Shown in pieces: positions 1-7,590 of a DNA stretch of 14,503 nucleotides. Below the pieces are notes generated by a model. The model saw only the letters and a list, made by a program, of their open reading frames with translations, did no database searches and had not been told where the DNA came from. This DNA comes from an uncultured Collinsella sp. (lineage in GTDB: Bacteria; Actinomycetota; Coriobacteriia; Coriobacteriales; Coriobacteriaceae): the NCBI GenBank assembly GCA_902494855.1, contig CABUVC010000022.1, forward strand, positions 1 to 14,503. Reading direction: 5' to 3'. The translations under genes were made by a program, and so were the position numbers. Each line of letters starts with the position of its first letter. Positions within the stretch are counted from its first letter, which is position 1.

Positions 1-425
1 CTGCAGTAAATGAGTGCTGATTCGTACGTGTGAGAGGCTGCGTCCTGCTCGTAGTCGTATAAAAAGATATTCTCCTCGATGGCAGTAAACGTCGACGTCG
101 GGACTTTGACTCGGTTTTTGCAAACGCAAGCGGGCACATAATCCCATTCGTCGGTTGCTTCGTTGTAAACGCGGTCCTCAAACTCAAACGAGGCGGCCGA
201 AGGTCGCTTGAGGTCAATCCCCAAAACAGACCACGAGGGGCCATCGACGTGCTCGCTCGAAAACTCAAAATCGCGACAGCACAGTTCAATGAGCCTTTTC
301 GTTCTCGACGAAGGCTGATATTTCTCGACCATATGAGACACAAGATCCGATAGATATCGGCTCATATATGGCTTGAGATCTTCGTTTAAGCGAAGAGTTG
401 CAAATTCTGCTTTAGTTTTGAGCAT
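1..425 (-). CDS. Unrecognised protein, N-terminal part (runs off left edge)
   Basis: An open frame on the minus strand runs uninterrupted from an ATG at 425-423 to the window edge, giving 141 complete residues with no stop. The start is set by a consensus AGGAGGT Shine-Dalgarno about five bases upstream on the minus strand (complement of 430-436). An in-frame ATG five codons further upstream would place that site inside the gene, so it was not chosen. The product starts MLKTKAEFATLRLNEDLKPY and is a soluble, mixed-charge protein with no signal peptide or membrane segment; it contains a CxC pair (ACVCKN) and an acidic C-terminal stretch (NIFLYDYEQD). I do not recognise the family. It is transcribed away from the 695-9469 operon, so the two share an upstream region. 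Confidence 0.75.
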   Translation of the reverse strand, partial: MLKTKAEFATLRLNEDLKPYMSRYLSDLVSHMVEKYQPSSRTKRLIELCCRDFEFSSEHVDGPSWSVLGIDLKRPSAASFEFEDRVYNEATDEWDYVPACVCKNRVKVPTSTFTAIEENIFLYDYEQDAASHTYESALIYC

Positions 426-564
426 GCGCACCTCCTGCATATTCCCTATATTGCGCGGTTCGCTGACTGGCCCGTCGCGGCTCAATTGCCTTCAGTCTAC
501 AAGAAGAGCAGTTGCGGCGTTTTTCAGACGGGGCACTCAAATGAAAAAGAAAAAAATCGAATGG

Positions 565-584
565 TGCGTATGAGGCCGTACGCA
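565..584. repeat. Hairpin in divergent intergenic region
   Basis: TGCGTA at 565-570 pairs with TACGCA at 579-584 around an 8-base loop. Read on the minus strand, it is followed after about 8 bases by a T-rich run (complement of the A-rich 542-556), which gives it a loose resemblance to an intrinsic terminator pointing left. No minus-strand gene ends there, so a role is uncertain. It also overlaps the end of a possible 10-codon leader ORF (541-573, MKKKKIEWCV). Confidence 0.35.
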
Positions 585-616
585 TTGGGTAATATTTCGC
601 TAGATACTAACACTAA

Positions 617-632
617 GAGATTTGCATATCTC
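617..632. promoter_or_regulatory. 16-bp near-palindrome, possible operator
   Basis: GAGATTTGCATATCTC differs from its own reverse complement at one symmetric base pair only, so 14 of 16 positions are symmetric. It lies 63 bp before the start of the first operon gene, in the expected control region. No convincing -35/-10 pair with correct spacing was found beside it. The operator role is inference. Confidence 0.35.
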
Positions 633-675
633 CTAGTTGTATCAAGCTACAGTGGATAAACCAACTAGTTGTTTC
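633..675 (+). repeat. Direct repeat CTAGTTGTWTC, 32 bp apart
   Basis: CTAGTTGTATC (633-643) and CTAGTTGTTTC (665-675) match at 10 of 11 positions and start 32 bp apart, about three helical turns. The second copy begins inside the palindrome AACTAGTT (663-670). The pair sits immediately upstream of the ribosome-binding region of the membrane-protein gene at 695. This placement and phasing suit a pair of regulator binding sites, but chance is not excluded. Confidence 0.35.
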
Positions 676-694
676 AGCAACGAAAGGCCAGCTA

Positions 695-1432
695 ATGAAC
701 GTATACGACACGTATAGGATCGAGCCAGACGCTCTCAAGAAGCCAACAACAGTGAATATTTTCGGCATGATTCTGCAAACCCTCTTTGCGGTTGTGCTGT
801 ACGTTGTCGCCGTCGACATGATGTGCTTGCTGACGACGTGGCTCGGCGGCTTTATGTTCGAGATTGGCGAGGGCAACACGGTGATTCCGCTCCATTCGTG
901 GCGCCTGGTGGCGTTTAGGGCGTACTGGGTTGTGCTGGGCGTGGCGGTCGTTGCGGCGCTTGCCCACAAATGGATTGTGCTGTTAACGGGAGAGCGCGAA
1001 TCCGACATGTGCGAGCTGCTCGGTGCAATTGAGGGTGCGGGCGCATTTGCATCCGTCGTCTGCGCGATCGTCTGTTTGCTGGGCTGTGCCGCCGCATTTG
1101 ATTGGTGGGCTGGCGTTACCGGAAAGATGGCTTCGGATTCCCGCGCCAATGATTATCTGCTTTGGGCTGTTGTCTTAACAGTCGGAACGATTGTCGAGTG
1201 GCGAATTGTCGAAGGAGTTCTCAAGGCTTTATTCCCTCATGAGTGCTTGTTCCACGGGCTTCGCTTTGCATCTGCCTGCGTGGTTACTCCTCTGCTCGCG
1301 CTTGTGCCCACAGCACTGGTCATCGTCGTGTGCGCGGTGGTGGTAGGCCTTTTTGCCGGGATTGTGTTCGCATCGCTTGCGATCCCCGTGGTTATCACGG
1401 TTATTGGCATTGCCATCGCTATGAGTCGCTAA
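695..1432 (+). CDS. Polytopic membrane protein, first gene of operon
   Basis: A 245-residue integral membrane protein. Hydrophobic stretches at about residues 22-47, 71-97, 107-135, 153-175 and 191-243 (the last long enough for two helices) suggest five or six membrane spans. No catalytic motif is visible and the family is not recognised. The ATG at 695 is preceded by GAAAGG about eight bases upstream. It is the first of five closely spaced same-strand genes; the next start is only 44 bp downstream. In this setting it could anchor or regulate the system at the membrane, or act as an effector, but the sequence gives no direct evidence for a job. Confidence 0.8.
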   Translation: MNVYDTYRIEPDALKKPTTVNIFGMILQTLFAVVLYVVAVDMMCLLTTWLGGFMFEIGEGNTVIPLHSWRLVAFRAYWVVLGVAVVAALAHKWIVLLTGERESDMCELLGAIEGAGAFASVVCAIVCLLGCAAAFDWWAGVTGKMASDSRANDYLLWAVVLTVGTIVEWRIVEGVLKALFPHECLFHGLRFASACVVTPLLALVPTALVIVVCAVVVGLFAGIVFASLAIPVVITVIGIAIAMSR

Positions 1433-1476
1433 CCCACAACGCAATCCAAATATCTCGCATAAAGAAAGGAACGACC

Positions 1477-1683
1477 ATGTCGGTATTCTCTAACGCTCAA
1501 AAGCTTCTGCTGCTTGCCGTACTTACCGCTCTTATGGCTGGTGCCCTGATGTACGAAGTGTTGCATCCCACACTGTTTCCGCTGCTCAAGCAGGGCATTT
1601 TGCAGCTGCTCTACCACATTCCGGTCTTTACCCAGCCGGGCAACGTGATCTATCTGGAGTCGGCGACATCGCTGGCACTGTAG
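1477..1683 (+). CDS. Small single-span membrane protein (68 aa)
   Basis: A 68-residue ORF starting MSVFSNAQKLLLLAVLTALM. The ATG at 1477 has an AAAGGA ribosome-binding site six bases upstream. Residues about 8-28 form a strong hydrophobic helix, followed by a second moderately hydrophobic stretch (residues 32-50, TLFPLLKQGILQLLYHIPVF) that may be an amphipathic or second membrane helix. The frame stays open upstream to 1243, but that part only shadows the previous gene. Spacing (44 bp after the previous gene, 42 bp before the next) supports co-transcription. Function is unknown. Small hydrophobic proteins of this kind may be partners, regulators or toxic effectors; nothing here decides which. 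Confidence 0.7.
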   Translation: MSVFSNAQKLLLLAVLTALMAGALMYEVLHPTLFPLLKQGILQLLYHIPVFTQPGNVIYLESATSLAL

Positions 1684-1725
1684 TGGTTTAAGGGCTCGGC
1701 CCACATCGAAGGAAAGAAAACCAAT

Positions 1726-3513
1726 ATGGAAAGGAAGGCGCCCATGACTCAGAAGCAGTATCGAAACATCGATCGCTACCAGGACTTGCTCAATCGAATT
1801 GCGCCTACGCGTCTGGTGGAGCAGACGCGTCAGAGTGTTATTGGCCACGAAGGAAGCTTGGAGGCCTTTGTGACGGCGCTGAGCTTTGAGGTCAACCGCT
1901 GCGTGATGTTGGCACGCGGCGCCGACCCGCGCGACGTTCTTTCGCCCGCTGCCATTTTGGTGATGGGTTCTACCGGTACGGGAAAGACCCACACCATCAA
2001 AGCCGTGGCGGATGCCGCGGGGCTCAAGCTGTTCGTGTTCGATGTCTCCACCATGACGGGCGAGGGCTGGCGCGGTGCCAGCATGAGCAACTGCCTGTCG
2101 CGGGTCGCGGACTATCAGGCTGCCAATCCCGGCGAAATTTGCTTGGTGCTCTTTGACGAGTTTGACAAGGCGGTTCGTGCCGAGCCCGATGGGGGCGAAG
2201 TTGCATCGAGCTTTAGTCCATCGCAGTCGTTCCTTAAGCTCTTGGAAGGCGGGGAGATGCCGTTTGAATGTGATACCTCCAAGAGTGCGGCTATTAAGAC
2301 GCTCAACCTCGATCAGGTTGTTTGCATTTTGGGCGGCGCCTTTATGGGCTTGGATGCTCTGGTGCGCAAGCGCCTGAGTGACAAGTCTGGCACCACGGTC
2401 GGCTTCGGATCCTCGTATGCCGCCGTGTGCACCGCCGCAAAATCGGCAAACGAGCTGCGAGACAGTGCGACCATCGAGGATGTTGAGACTTGGGGTATTA
2501 TGTCCGAGCTGTGCGGGCGCATTGGCTCGGTGATTATCTTTAACGTCTTGAGCGTGGACGATCTGGTCCAGATTGCGTATGAACAGTACCTGCCCAAGTA
2601 CAACAACATGATGGGAAATGGCGCCAAGATGGAGCTGATGGCAGATGCTGCTCGCCTTGCGGCGAAGCGCGCGGTTAAGGAAGGTGCCGGCGCGCGCGGC
2701 ATGCTCCGTCAGCTGCGTCCCCTTATGATGTACGCCTGGAGCGACATGCGGGAAGATACCTATATTTCCCGTGCGACCTTGGTCGTGAGCGACGGGGAAC
2801 TTGCGGTTGCGTACGAGCGCTCTCATGAGCCGCGGGGCTTTTTGCAGGAAGAGATGGGGGAGAATTCGCCCTTTCTGAACGGGAGGGAGATTGAAGCCCT
2901 GACGCTGGTGAACAACTGGATGGAGCATGAGGACGAGGATGAGCATAAGCCGTATCAGCCTGAGTTTGCTTGGCTGGCGGATTTGGTGGACGGCTCGGCG
3001 CTCGACAAGATCGTGCAGGGCGGCAAGGCATTCGATCTTGCTGGGGTGTTGTTGCGCGGCGTTCCGTTTGATGGGCCGGAGCGCATTGCCGCCCACGAGC
3101 TGCTTAAGGCGTGCGCCTGCTACAACGACGTGCTCTATGCCGATCAGGACAAGTATCGCAACCTTGCCCAGGTGCTTATGCTCACCAAATTGGTGTACAA
3201 AAAAACGCCCGATTGCTTGCTGAGCCCGCTCGATGTGGTTATGAACGGCACGACTACGGGCAACGGTTTTCAGGGTCTTGGCGAGTGGGTCGATGCCATG
3301 AGCAGGTCCGAAAAGCCTTCGTTGGAAAAGTGGCAGTACCTGGCGGCCGGGGAGGCCCTGCGGATTTACGACCACTTTAGCAAGCGTCCCGACCAGGTAA
3401 AGGAGCTTGCCGCCGATGTGTCCCTGATGCGTGTCGCCCTCGCGGTGATCGACGCTGAGGAGCGCGAGGCGTTGGAATGCGATCTTGAGAAGCTGCTCGC
3501 TTCGTGCGAGTAG
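1726..3513 (+). CDS. ClpX-like AAA+ ATPase with C-terminal extension, no zinc-binding domain
   Basis: A 595-residue AAA+ protein that follows ClpX step by step over residues ~40-335. Walker A is GSTGTGKT (81-88). GWRG (114-117) sits at the ClpX GYVG pore loop. Walker B is VLFDEFDK (141-148). LGGAFMGLD (202-210) matches the ClpX GGAF segment. VGFG (225-228) lies where ClpX carries the IGF loop that docks ClpP. A probable arginine finger is in ELCGR (R265), and sensor 2 is GARG (R324). It lacks the N-terminal four-cysteine zinc domain of ClpX and the RKH loop. It adds a helical, partly acidic C-terminal region (about 365-595) that I do not recognise. The likely role is an ATP-driven unfoldase or remodeller. 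An alternative start at ATG 1744 has a very good AAGGAAGG site five bases upstream. No protease gene is present nearby. Confidence 0.85.
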   Translation: MERKAPMTQKQYRNIDRYQDLLNRIAPTRLVEQTRQSVIGHEGSLEAFVTALSFEVNRCVMLARGADPRDVLSPAAILVMGSTGTGKTHTIKAVADAAGLKLFVFDVSTMTGEGWRGASMSNCLSRVADYQAANPGEICLVLFDEFDKAVRAEPDGGEVASSFSPSQSFLKLLEGGEMPFECDTSKSAAIKTLNLDQVVCILGGAFMGLDALVRKRLSDKSGTTVGFGSSYAAVCTAAKSANELRDSATIEDVETWGIMSELCGRIGSVIIFNVLSVDDLVQIAYEQYLPKYNNMMGNGAKMELMADAARLAAKRAVKEGAGARGMLRQLRPLMMYAWSDMREDTYISRATLVVSDGELAVAYERSHEPRGFLQEEMGENSPFLNGREIEALTLVNNWMEHEDEDEHKPYQPEFAWLADLVDGSALDKIVQGGKAFDLAGVLLRGVPFDGPERIAAHELLKACACYNDVLYADQDKYRNLAQVLMLTKLVYKKTPDCLLSPLDVVMNGTTTGNGFQGLGEWVDAMSRSEKPSLEKWQYLAAGEALRIYDHFSKRPDQVKELAADVSLMRVALAVIDAEEREALECDLEKLLASCE

Positions 3514-3546
3514 TCGCCGACTGCTTCTCTTTCCTTTCTTTTCTCA

Positions 3547-3564
3547 AGCGGCATGGATGCCGCT
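3547..3564. repeat. 18-base hairpin in the gap between ATPase and helicase genes
   Basis: AGCGGCAT (3547-3554) and ATGCCGCT (3557-3564) are perfect inverted repeats separated by GG. The hairpin lies in the only sizeable gap (126 bp) inside the operon, about 75 bp before the helicase start. No T-run follows it, so it is not a standard intrinsic terminator. It could be an mRNA processing or stability element, or a protein-binding site. Confidence 0.45.
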
Positions 3565-3639
3565 CAACCGCCCTGCGTGAGTTTTTGTCCGCACGGGATG
3601 ATATTCAACACATGCAACAACTAAATCGGAGGTTTGACC

Positions 3640-6600
3640 ATGGCTACGTGGGAACTGAGCTGTCAATCGAATCCGTCGTCTGCGAGCGACAAGGAACTTG
3701 TCCCCTATCTTGCGCGCCAAAAGGCGATGCGCGAGTTTTTTGAGCGTGCGCTGTTTGTCCCCCAGGACCAGAACGACGCTAAGGATCAGGACAACAACGG
3801 CCTGTACTTTTTGGGTGCCACGACGGGCTCGGGCAAAAACTACACGGCCGAACAGGTCACGGCGGACCTGATCGCCGGTGGCTGGGATGAGTCGGGCTGT
3901 TTTAACAAGTGTCCCGGCCGCCGTACCTTGGTGTTTGTTGTTCCGGGTAAAGACAATCGCGACAACTATGTTGCAAGCGTGCGTGAATTGTTGGCTGGCC
4001 AGGGCATGAGTTGTGATGAAGCGGCACGCATGGTGTTCGATCTTCCGCGCGCGGGCGAGAACATTCTGAATTGGATTGAGGCCACCCGCGGCAAGGGTGC
4101 CGTGGGCGTGCGCGAAATCTCGTGTCCCATCGAAGCAGATGACGAGAGCTCTCATCGCGTCATTAAGCGAGCATGGCGTAACACTATGGAGGTTGCCGAT
4201 AACCTTCTGCACATTCTTGATACAAAGAAAAGTCTGGGAAACGTTGTCGATTGTCTGACCCCCAGCCTGTGGGACAAGCTGTCGTTAGCCGATGCGAGCC
4301 TGCGTTGGGCAGTGAGTTGTGAACTCAAGAACATTACGCGAGGCATGGAGGTAATCCCTCAGATTTGGCCATCTGCGCTGCTCAACGACGAGAGCATGCC
4401 ACATGTGATTGCCCTTACACCCCAAAAGCTCGTCAACAGAATCGATACGGTGACCGGTCCGGGCGTTGTGCTCTTTAACGCGGCGGCTGCAGAGAAGTGC
4501 CTATTCATCTTTGACGAAATCGACCACATGAAGGCTGACATGCTGTCGACGCTGACGGACGACCCCGTGACGTTTCAGCCGGATGAGGCGCTGCGCATCC
4601 TTGATCGTCATTTTAACGGCGGCGTGGTGGACCCCTTGCTGTTGGGAAATCGAGATCAATGGATGGCGGTCTACACACACGCTTCTACGTCGGGCGATCA
4701 CAAGGGGTCGAATGCCGAGAGGAACAGGGTTTCGCGAGCGAGCGTAGAGGAAGCTGCCGAAGGAATCGCCAAGGATGCCGAGAATATTCAAAAGGCACTC
4801 GCCTCCTGCATTAAGGAAATGAAACTGCGCCCGCCTTTTGCGCTGTCTGACGAGGCAAAAGACGAGCAGCTTGCCGGTCGTCGTCTGTTTGGCAGTGATG
4901 ATGTCTCGGTGGGCGATAACTCGGTAAACCCGTTGTGCTACAAGCTCAATGAGGACGGTACCCGCAATATGATTACGGCTCATGGGGCGAATGGACAGCA
5001 AACCGTTAACAAGGCGGTTCGTCGTGCGCGCGGCGTCGTTAGGATGGTAGTAGGTCACCTTGCCATCTGCGCCAGCCTTATGGATAGCCTGTATTACGGC
5101 AGCATTTCGTACAAGGACGATCTTTCGCGCAAGAACATCATCGATGCGCTGGGCATTAGGAACGACCAAACCAGTGAGAAATGCTTTTGGAATGCGTTGA
5201 TGATGGCGCTGTTCTTTAAGAACCGTAAGAACGACGATATTGATGCAGCCGATGACTCGATGTATGCGCATGGCGTTGACTACCTAGTAATGGAAACCAC
5301 ACTAGACCATATGTTAACCACGTACCTAACCAGTCATGGCATTGAGCGCATGCCCGAGGCATACTTGGCCTCCATTGCTGCCAAAGCGCCCTGTGTGTGC
5401 ATGAGCGCAACATGGAGCGCGCCGACCGTAAAGAACTTTAACCTGGATTACCTCGATGAGGTTCACGGCGTGGTTCGCAAGGATATGTGGATCGGCGAGC
5501 TCAACCAAGAGATCGTACGACAGACCAAGCTGTTTAACAAACGGGCGGCAAAGACGTACGACATTGACGTTGCTTGGGTTGACGAGGACAAGAATCTTGC
5601 CGGTATGGCTGCGTTGGCCGGCGGCGCTTTTGGCGGCGCAATCGTATCGCCCGACGAGACGTACGGGCGCGCGATGGAGTTCTTTGGCGGAATTGGCGTG
5701 AGTGAAGGTCTTGCGGTGCGTCTGCGCCGAAAGGTTGCCGATAGGGTGGGCACGAGCGATGCCAAAAGCATCGAGTTTGAGCTGGAACGCCTGAGTAAAG
5801 CGCTCGTTGCCGTGAGCGCCTGGGCGCGCGGCGTCGCGCGCAACGAACAGCAGGCGGGTGCCGTTTTTACCACCCGTCACATGGGAAACCATGGCGACTT
5901 TAATAGTTTGGCGCTGGATCTTGGCCGAGAAATCGTTGCCGAACTGGTGATTCGGAACGTTAAGCGTCCCGAGGCGTCGTACGAGGAGTCGCTCGCGGAG
6001 GCCAAGGATATGGTGCCGTGCTTTAACGCTGCAGAATGGGATACCGGCTGGGACGATACTCAAAAGCGCCTCGAGATGGGCCAACCAACCCTGATGTTCA
6101 TCAATTTGTCGGTGGGCGGTTTTTCAAAAAATCTCAAATACAAGGTTCCGGAGAGCCTGTGCCGTATGGTGCGACAGGTTGATTGCGGCTTTGAGAGCAT
6201 CGACTGCCGTCCCAAGATGGATCTTGACTTTCTGTACATTGAGTCGCCCACAAGTCGCTTGACCTGGGGTGTTGAGGTTGACTCAACGAAGTTTGTCCAG
6301 CAGGCGCTGCTCGGTGTGATCGAGCAAGAGGAGCTGGTGGCGCGCGGAGAGGTCCCGTTTACTCAAAAGCGCCGCAACGTACGACTGTTGCTGTCCGGAG
6401 CCAAGCAGAGTCTGCCAGTTCGCGACACCCTCTCGTATCAGGTCGAAGGTGCCCGCATTGTGGCGCAGGCGGTGGGTCGCTTGATGCGTACGAGCGTAAA
6501 GATGCCGCACGTGCAGGTGATGCTCGATCGCAAAATCGCCGGCGATTGCGACTTTTCGTTCCTGCACGATTTGCCGATGGGCTACGAGCTGGAGCAGGTG

Positions 6601-7590
6601 GTTGGCGCCTGCGCGGCCGTCAACAATCACATGGCGGACAAGAAGCAGCACGCTGCTAACAAACAGCAGAACCTTGCTGCCTTTAGGAACAACCTGGCGA
6701 AAGAGAAGCACGAAAAGCTGGCATGGAAGGTTACCTCCCTCGATGCGCGCGAGGAAGATCTGGCCGCCTTCGATGGCGAGCGCGACTTTTATCTGCATCA
6801 TTTTTGCCTGCCGTGGGAGGACCTCGCAAGCTATCCTGCGCGCAAAAGCACCGCACTGCACATGCCGTTTGCCGCGAGTGGCTATGCGTATGCGCAGGGC
6901 GGAGCGTGTAAGGTGCCGCATTTTGAGTTTCCCAGCTATGAGGGTGAACCTGTCGAGCAGATTGCTGCCCGCCTGGAGGAGCGCTGCCGCTATAACGAGG
7001 GCCTTGAGGGCGCGAAGGTTCGCCAGGTAAGCCAGGCGGCGGCCCGCGTGCCCGAGTTGCTGTCGATTCGGGAGGTGCGCGAGCGTTGGTCGCACGACGG
7101 GGTGCCTGCGGCGCTGCAGCCGGCGGCGACGGCGCACATGACGCCCTATATGTTCCAGGCGGTGTACCTGGGGGGACTGGGAGAGTCTGCTGGTAGGGCC
7201 GTCTTCGAGGCGTATTATGACGGCCGCTATTCGCTTGCTCGTGGCGATGCGGCCCATGCCGAGACGGGCGGCGATTTTGAGGTGCTCGATGCCGCTGGCA
7301 ACAAGACCGGGGTGTGGATCGATTTTAAGCACTATCGCATCGGCACCTACGAGGCCTACAGGCGCAGCGGCGGCGAGACTACGGATGCCGAGTGCTTTAA
7401 GGCAAAGGCTCAAAAGGTTGGGGCAAAGCGCCTGCTGATCGTGAATGTTTTGGCCGATGAGGCGGCGCTGGAGCTTCGTCAAAAGCCAATCGATGACGTG
7501 GGAATGGTTTACTCCTTCCCCTATATGGCAGCTGATGGAGCAATCAGTCTGGAGATGATGGAGGCGATCGGCCGTGCAATCGAAGCATAA
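3640..7590 (+). CDS. Giant SF2 helicase with probable PD-(D/E)XK nuclease-like C-terminus
   Basis: A 1316-residue protein with superfamily 2 helicase motifs in order. Motif I is ATTGSGKN (60-67), with Asn where Thr/Ser is usual. A Ia-like strand TLVFVVPGKD follows (~96-105). Motif II is FIFDEID (D292, E293, D295), motif III is SAT (589-591), and motif VI is QAVGRLMRT (943-951), followed by a VMLDRK segment reminiscent of DinG/XPD helicases. Near the C-terminus, FEVLD (D1217), then WIDFKHY (D1228, K1230), and a later hydrophobic strand RLLIVNVLA fit the PD-(D/E)XK nuclease pattern. Expected role: ATP-dependent unwinding or translocation on nucleic acid, possibly with cleavage. The start at ATG 3640 is set by GGAGG at 3628-3632; a TTG at 3634 is in frame but less likely. 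The stop overlaps the next gene by 17 bp. The helicase call is firm, the nuclease call moderate. Confidence 0.85.
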   Translation: MATWELSCQSNPSSASDKELVPYLARQKAMREFFERALFVPQDQNDAKDQDNNGLYFLGATTGSGKNYTAEQVTADLIAGGWDESGCFNKCPGRRTLVFVVPGKDNRDNYVASVRELLAGQGMSCDEAARMVFDLPRAGENILNWIEATRGKGAVGVREISCPIEADDESSHRVIKRAWRNTMEVADNLLHILDTKKSLGNVVDCLTPSLWDKLSLADASLRWAVSCELKNITRGMEVIPQIWPSALLNDESMPHVIALTPQKLVNRIDTVTGPGVVLFNAAAAEKCLFIFDEIDHMKADMLSTLTDDPVTFQPDEALRILDRHFNGGVVDPLLLGNRDQWMAVYTHASTSGDHKGSNAERNRVSRASVEEAAEGIAKDAENIQKALASCIKEMKLRPPFALSDEAKDEQLAGRRLFGSDDVSVGDNSVNPLCYKLNEDGTRNMITAHGANGQQTVNKAVRRARGVVRMVVGHLAICASLMDSLYYGSISYKDDLSRKNIIDALGIRNDQTSEKCFWNALMMALFFKNRKNDDIDAADDSMYAHGVDYLVMETTLDHMLTTYLTSHGIERMPEAYLASIAAKAPCVCMSATWSAPTVKNFNLDYLDEVHGVVRKDMWIGELNQEIVRQTKLFNKRAAKTYDIDVAWVDEDKNLAGMAALAGGAFGGAIVSPDETYGRAMEFFGGIGVSEGLAVRLRRKVADRVGTSDAKSIEFELERLSKALVAVSAWARGVARNEQQAGAVFTTRHMGNHGDFNSLALDLGREIVAELVIRNVKRPEASYEESLAEAKDMVPCFNAAEWDTGWDDTQKRLEMGQPTLMFINLSVGGFSKNLKYKVPESLCRMVRQVDCGFESIDCRPKMDLDFLYIESPTSRLTWGVEVDSTKFVQQALLGVIEQEELVARGEVPFTQKRRNVRLLLSGAKQSLPVRDTLSYQVEGARIVAQAVGRLMRTSVKMPHVQVMLDRKIAGDCDFSFLHDLPMGYELEQVVGACAAVNNHMADKKQHAANKQQNLAAFRNNLAKEKHEKLAWKVTSLDAREEDLAAFDGERDFYLHHFCLPWEDLASYPARKSTALHMPFAASGYAYAQGGACKVPHFEFPSYEGEPVEQIAARLEERCRYNEGLEGAKVRQVSQAAARVPELLSIREVRERWSHDGVPAALQPAATAHMTPYMFQAVYLGGLGESAGRAVFEAYYDGRYSLARGDAAHAETGGDFEVLDAAGNKTGVWIDFKHYRIGTYEAYRRSGGETTDAECFKAKAQKVGAKRLLIVNVLADEAALELRQKPIDDVGMVYSFPYMAADGAISLEMMEAIGRAIEA

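Noticed and set aside
373..573. 66-codon plus-strand frame at the left
   Set aside because: Overlaps the start of the minus-strand gene at 1-425, which has a strong ribosome-binding site; only its last 10 codons (541-573) were kept as a possible leader peptide.
1429..3375. Long minus-strand open frame (648 codons) opposite the ClpX-like gene
   Set aside because: It lies antisense to a gene with clear ClpX motifs, has low-complexity His/Arg/Gln-rich composition and no motifs; a codon-bias shadow.
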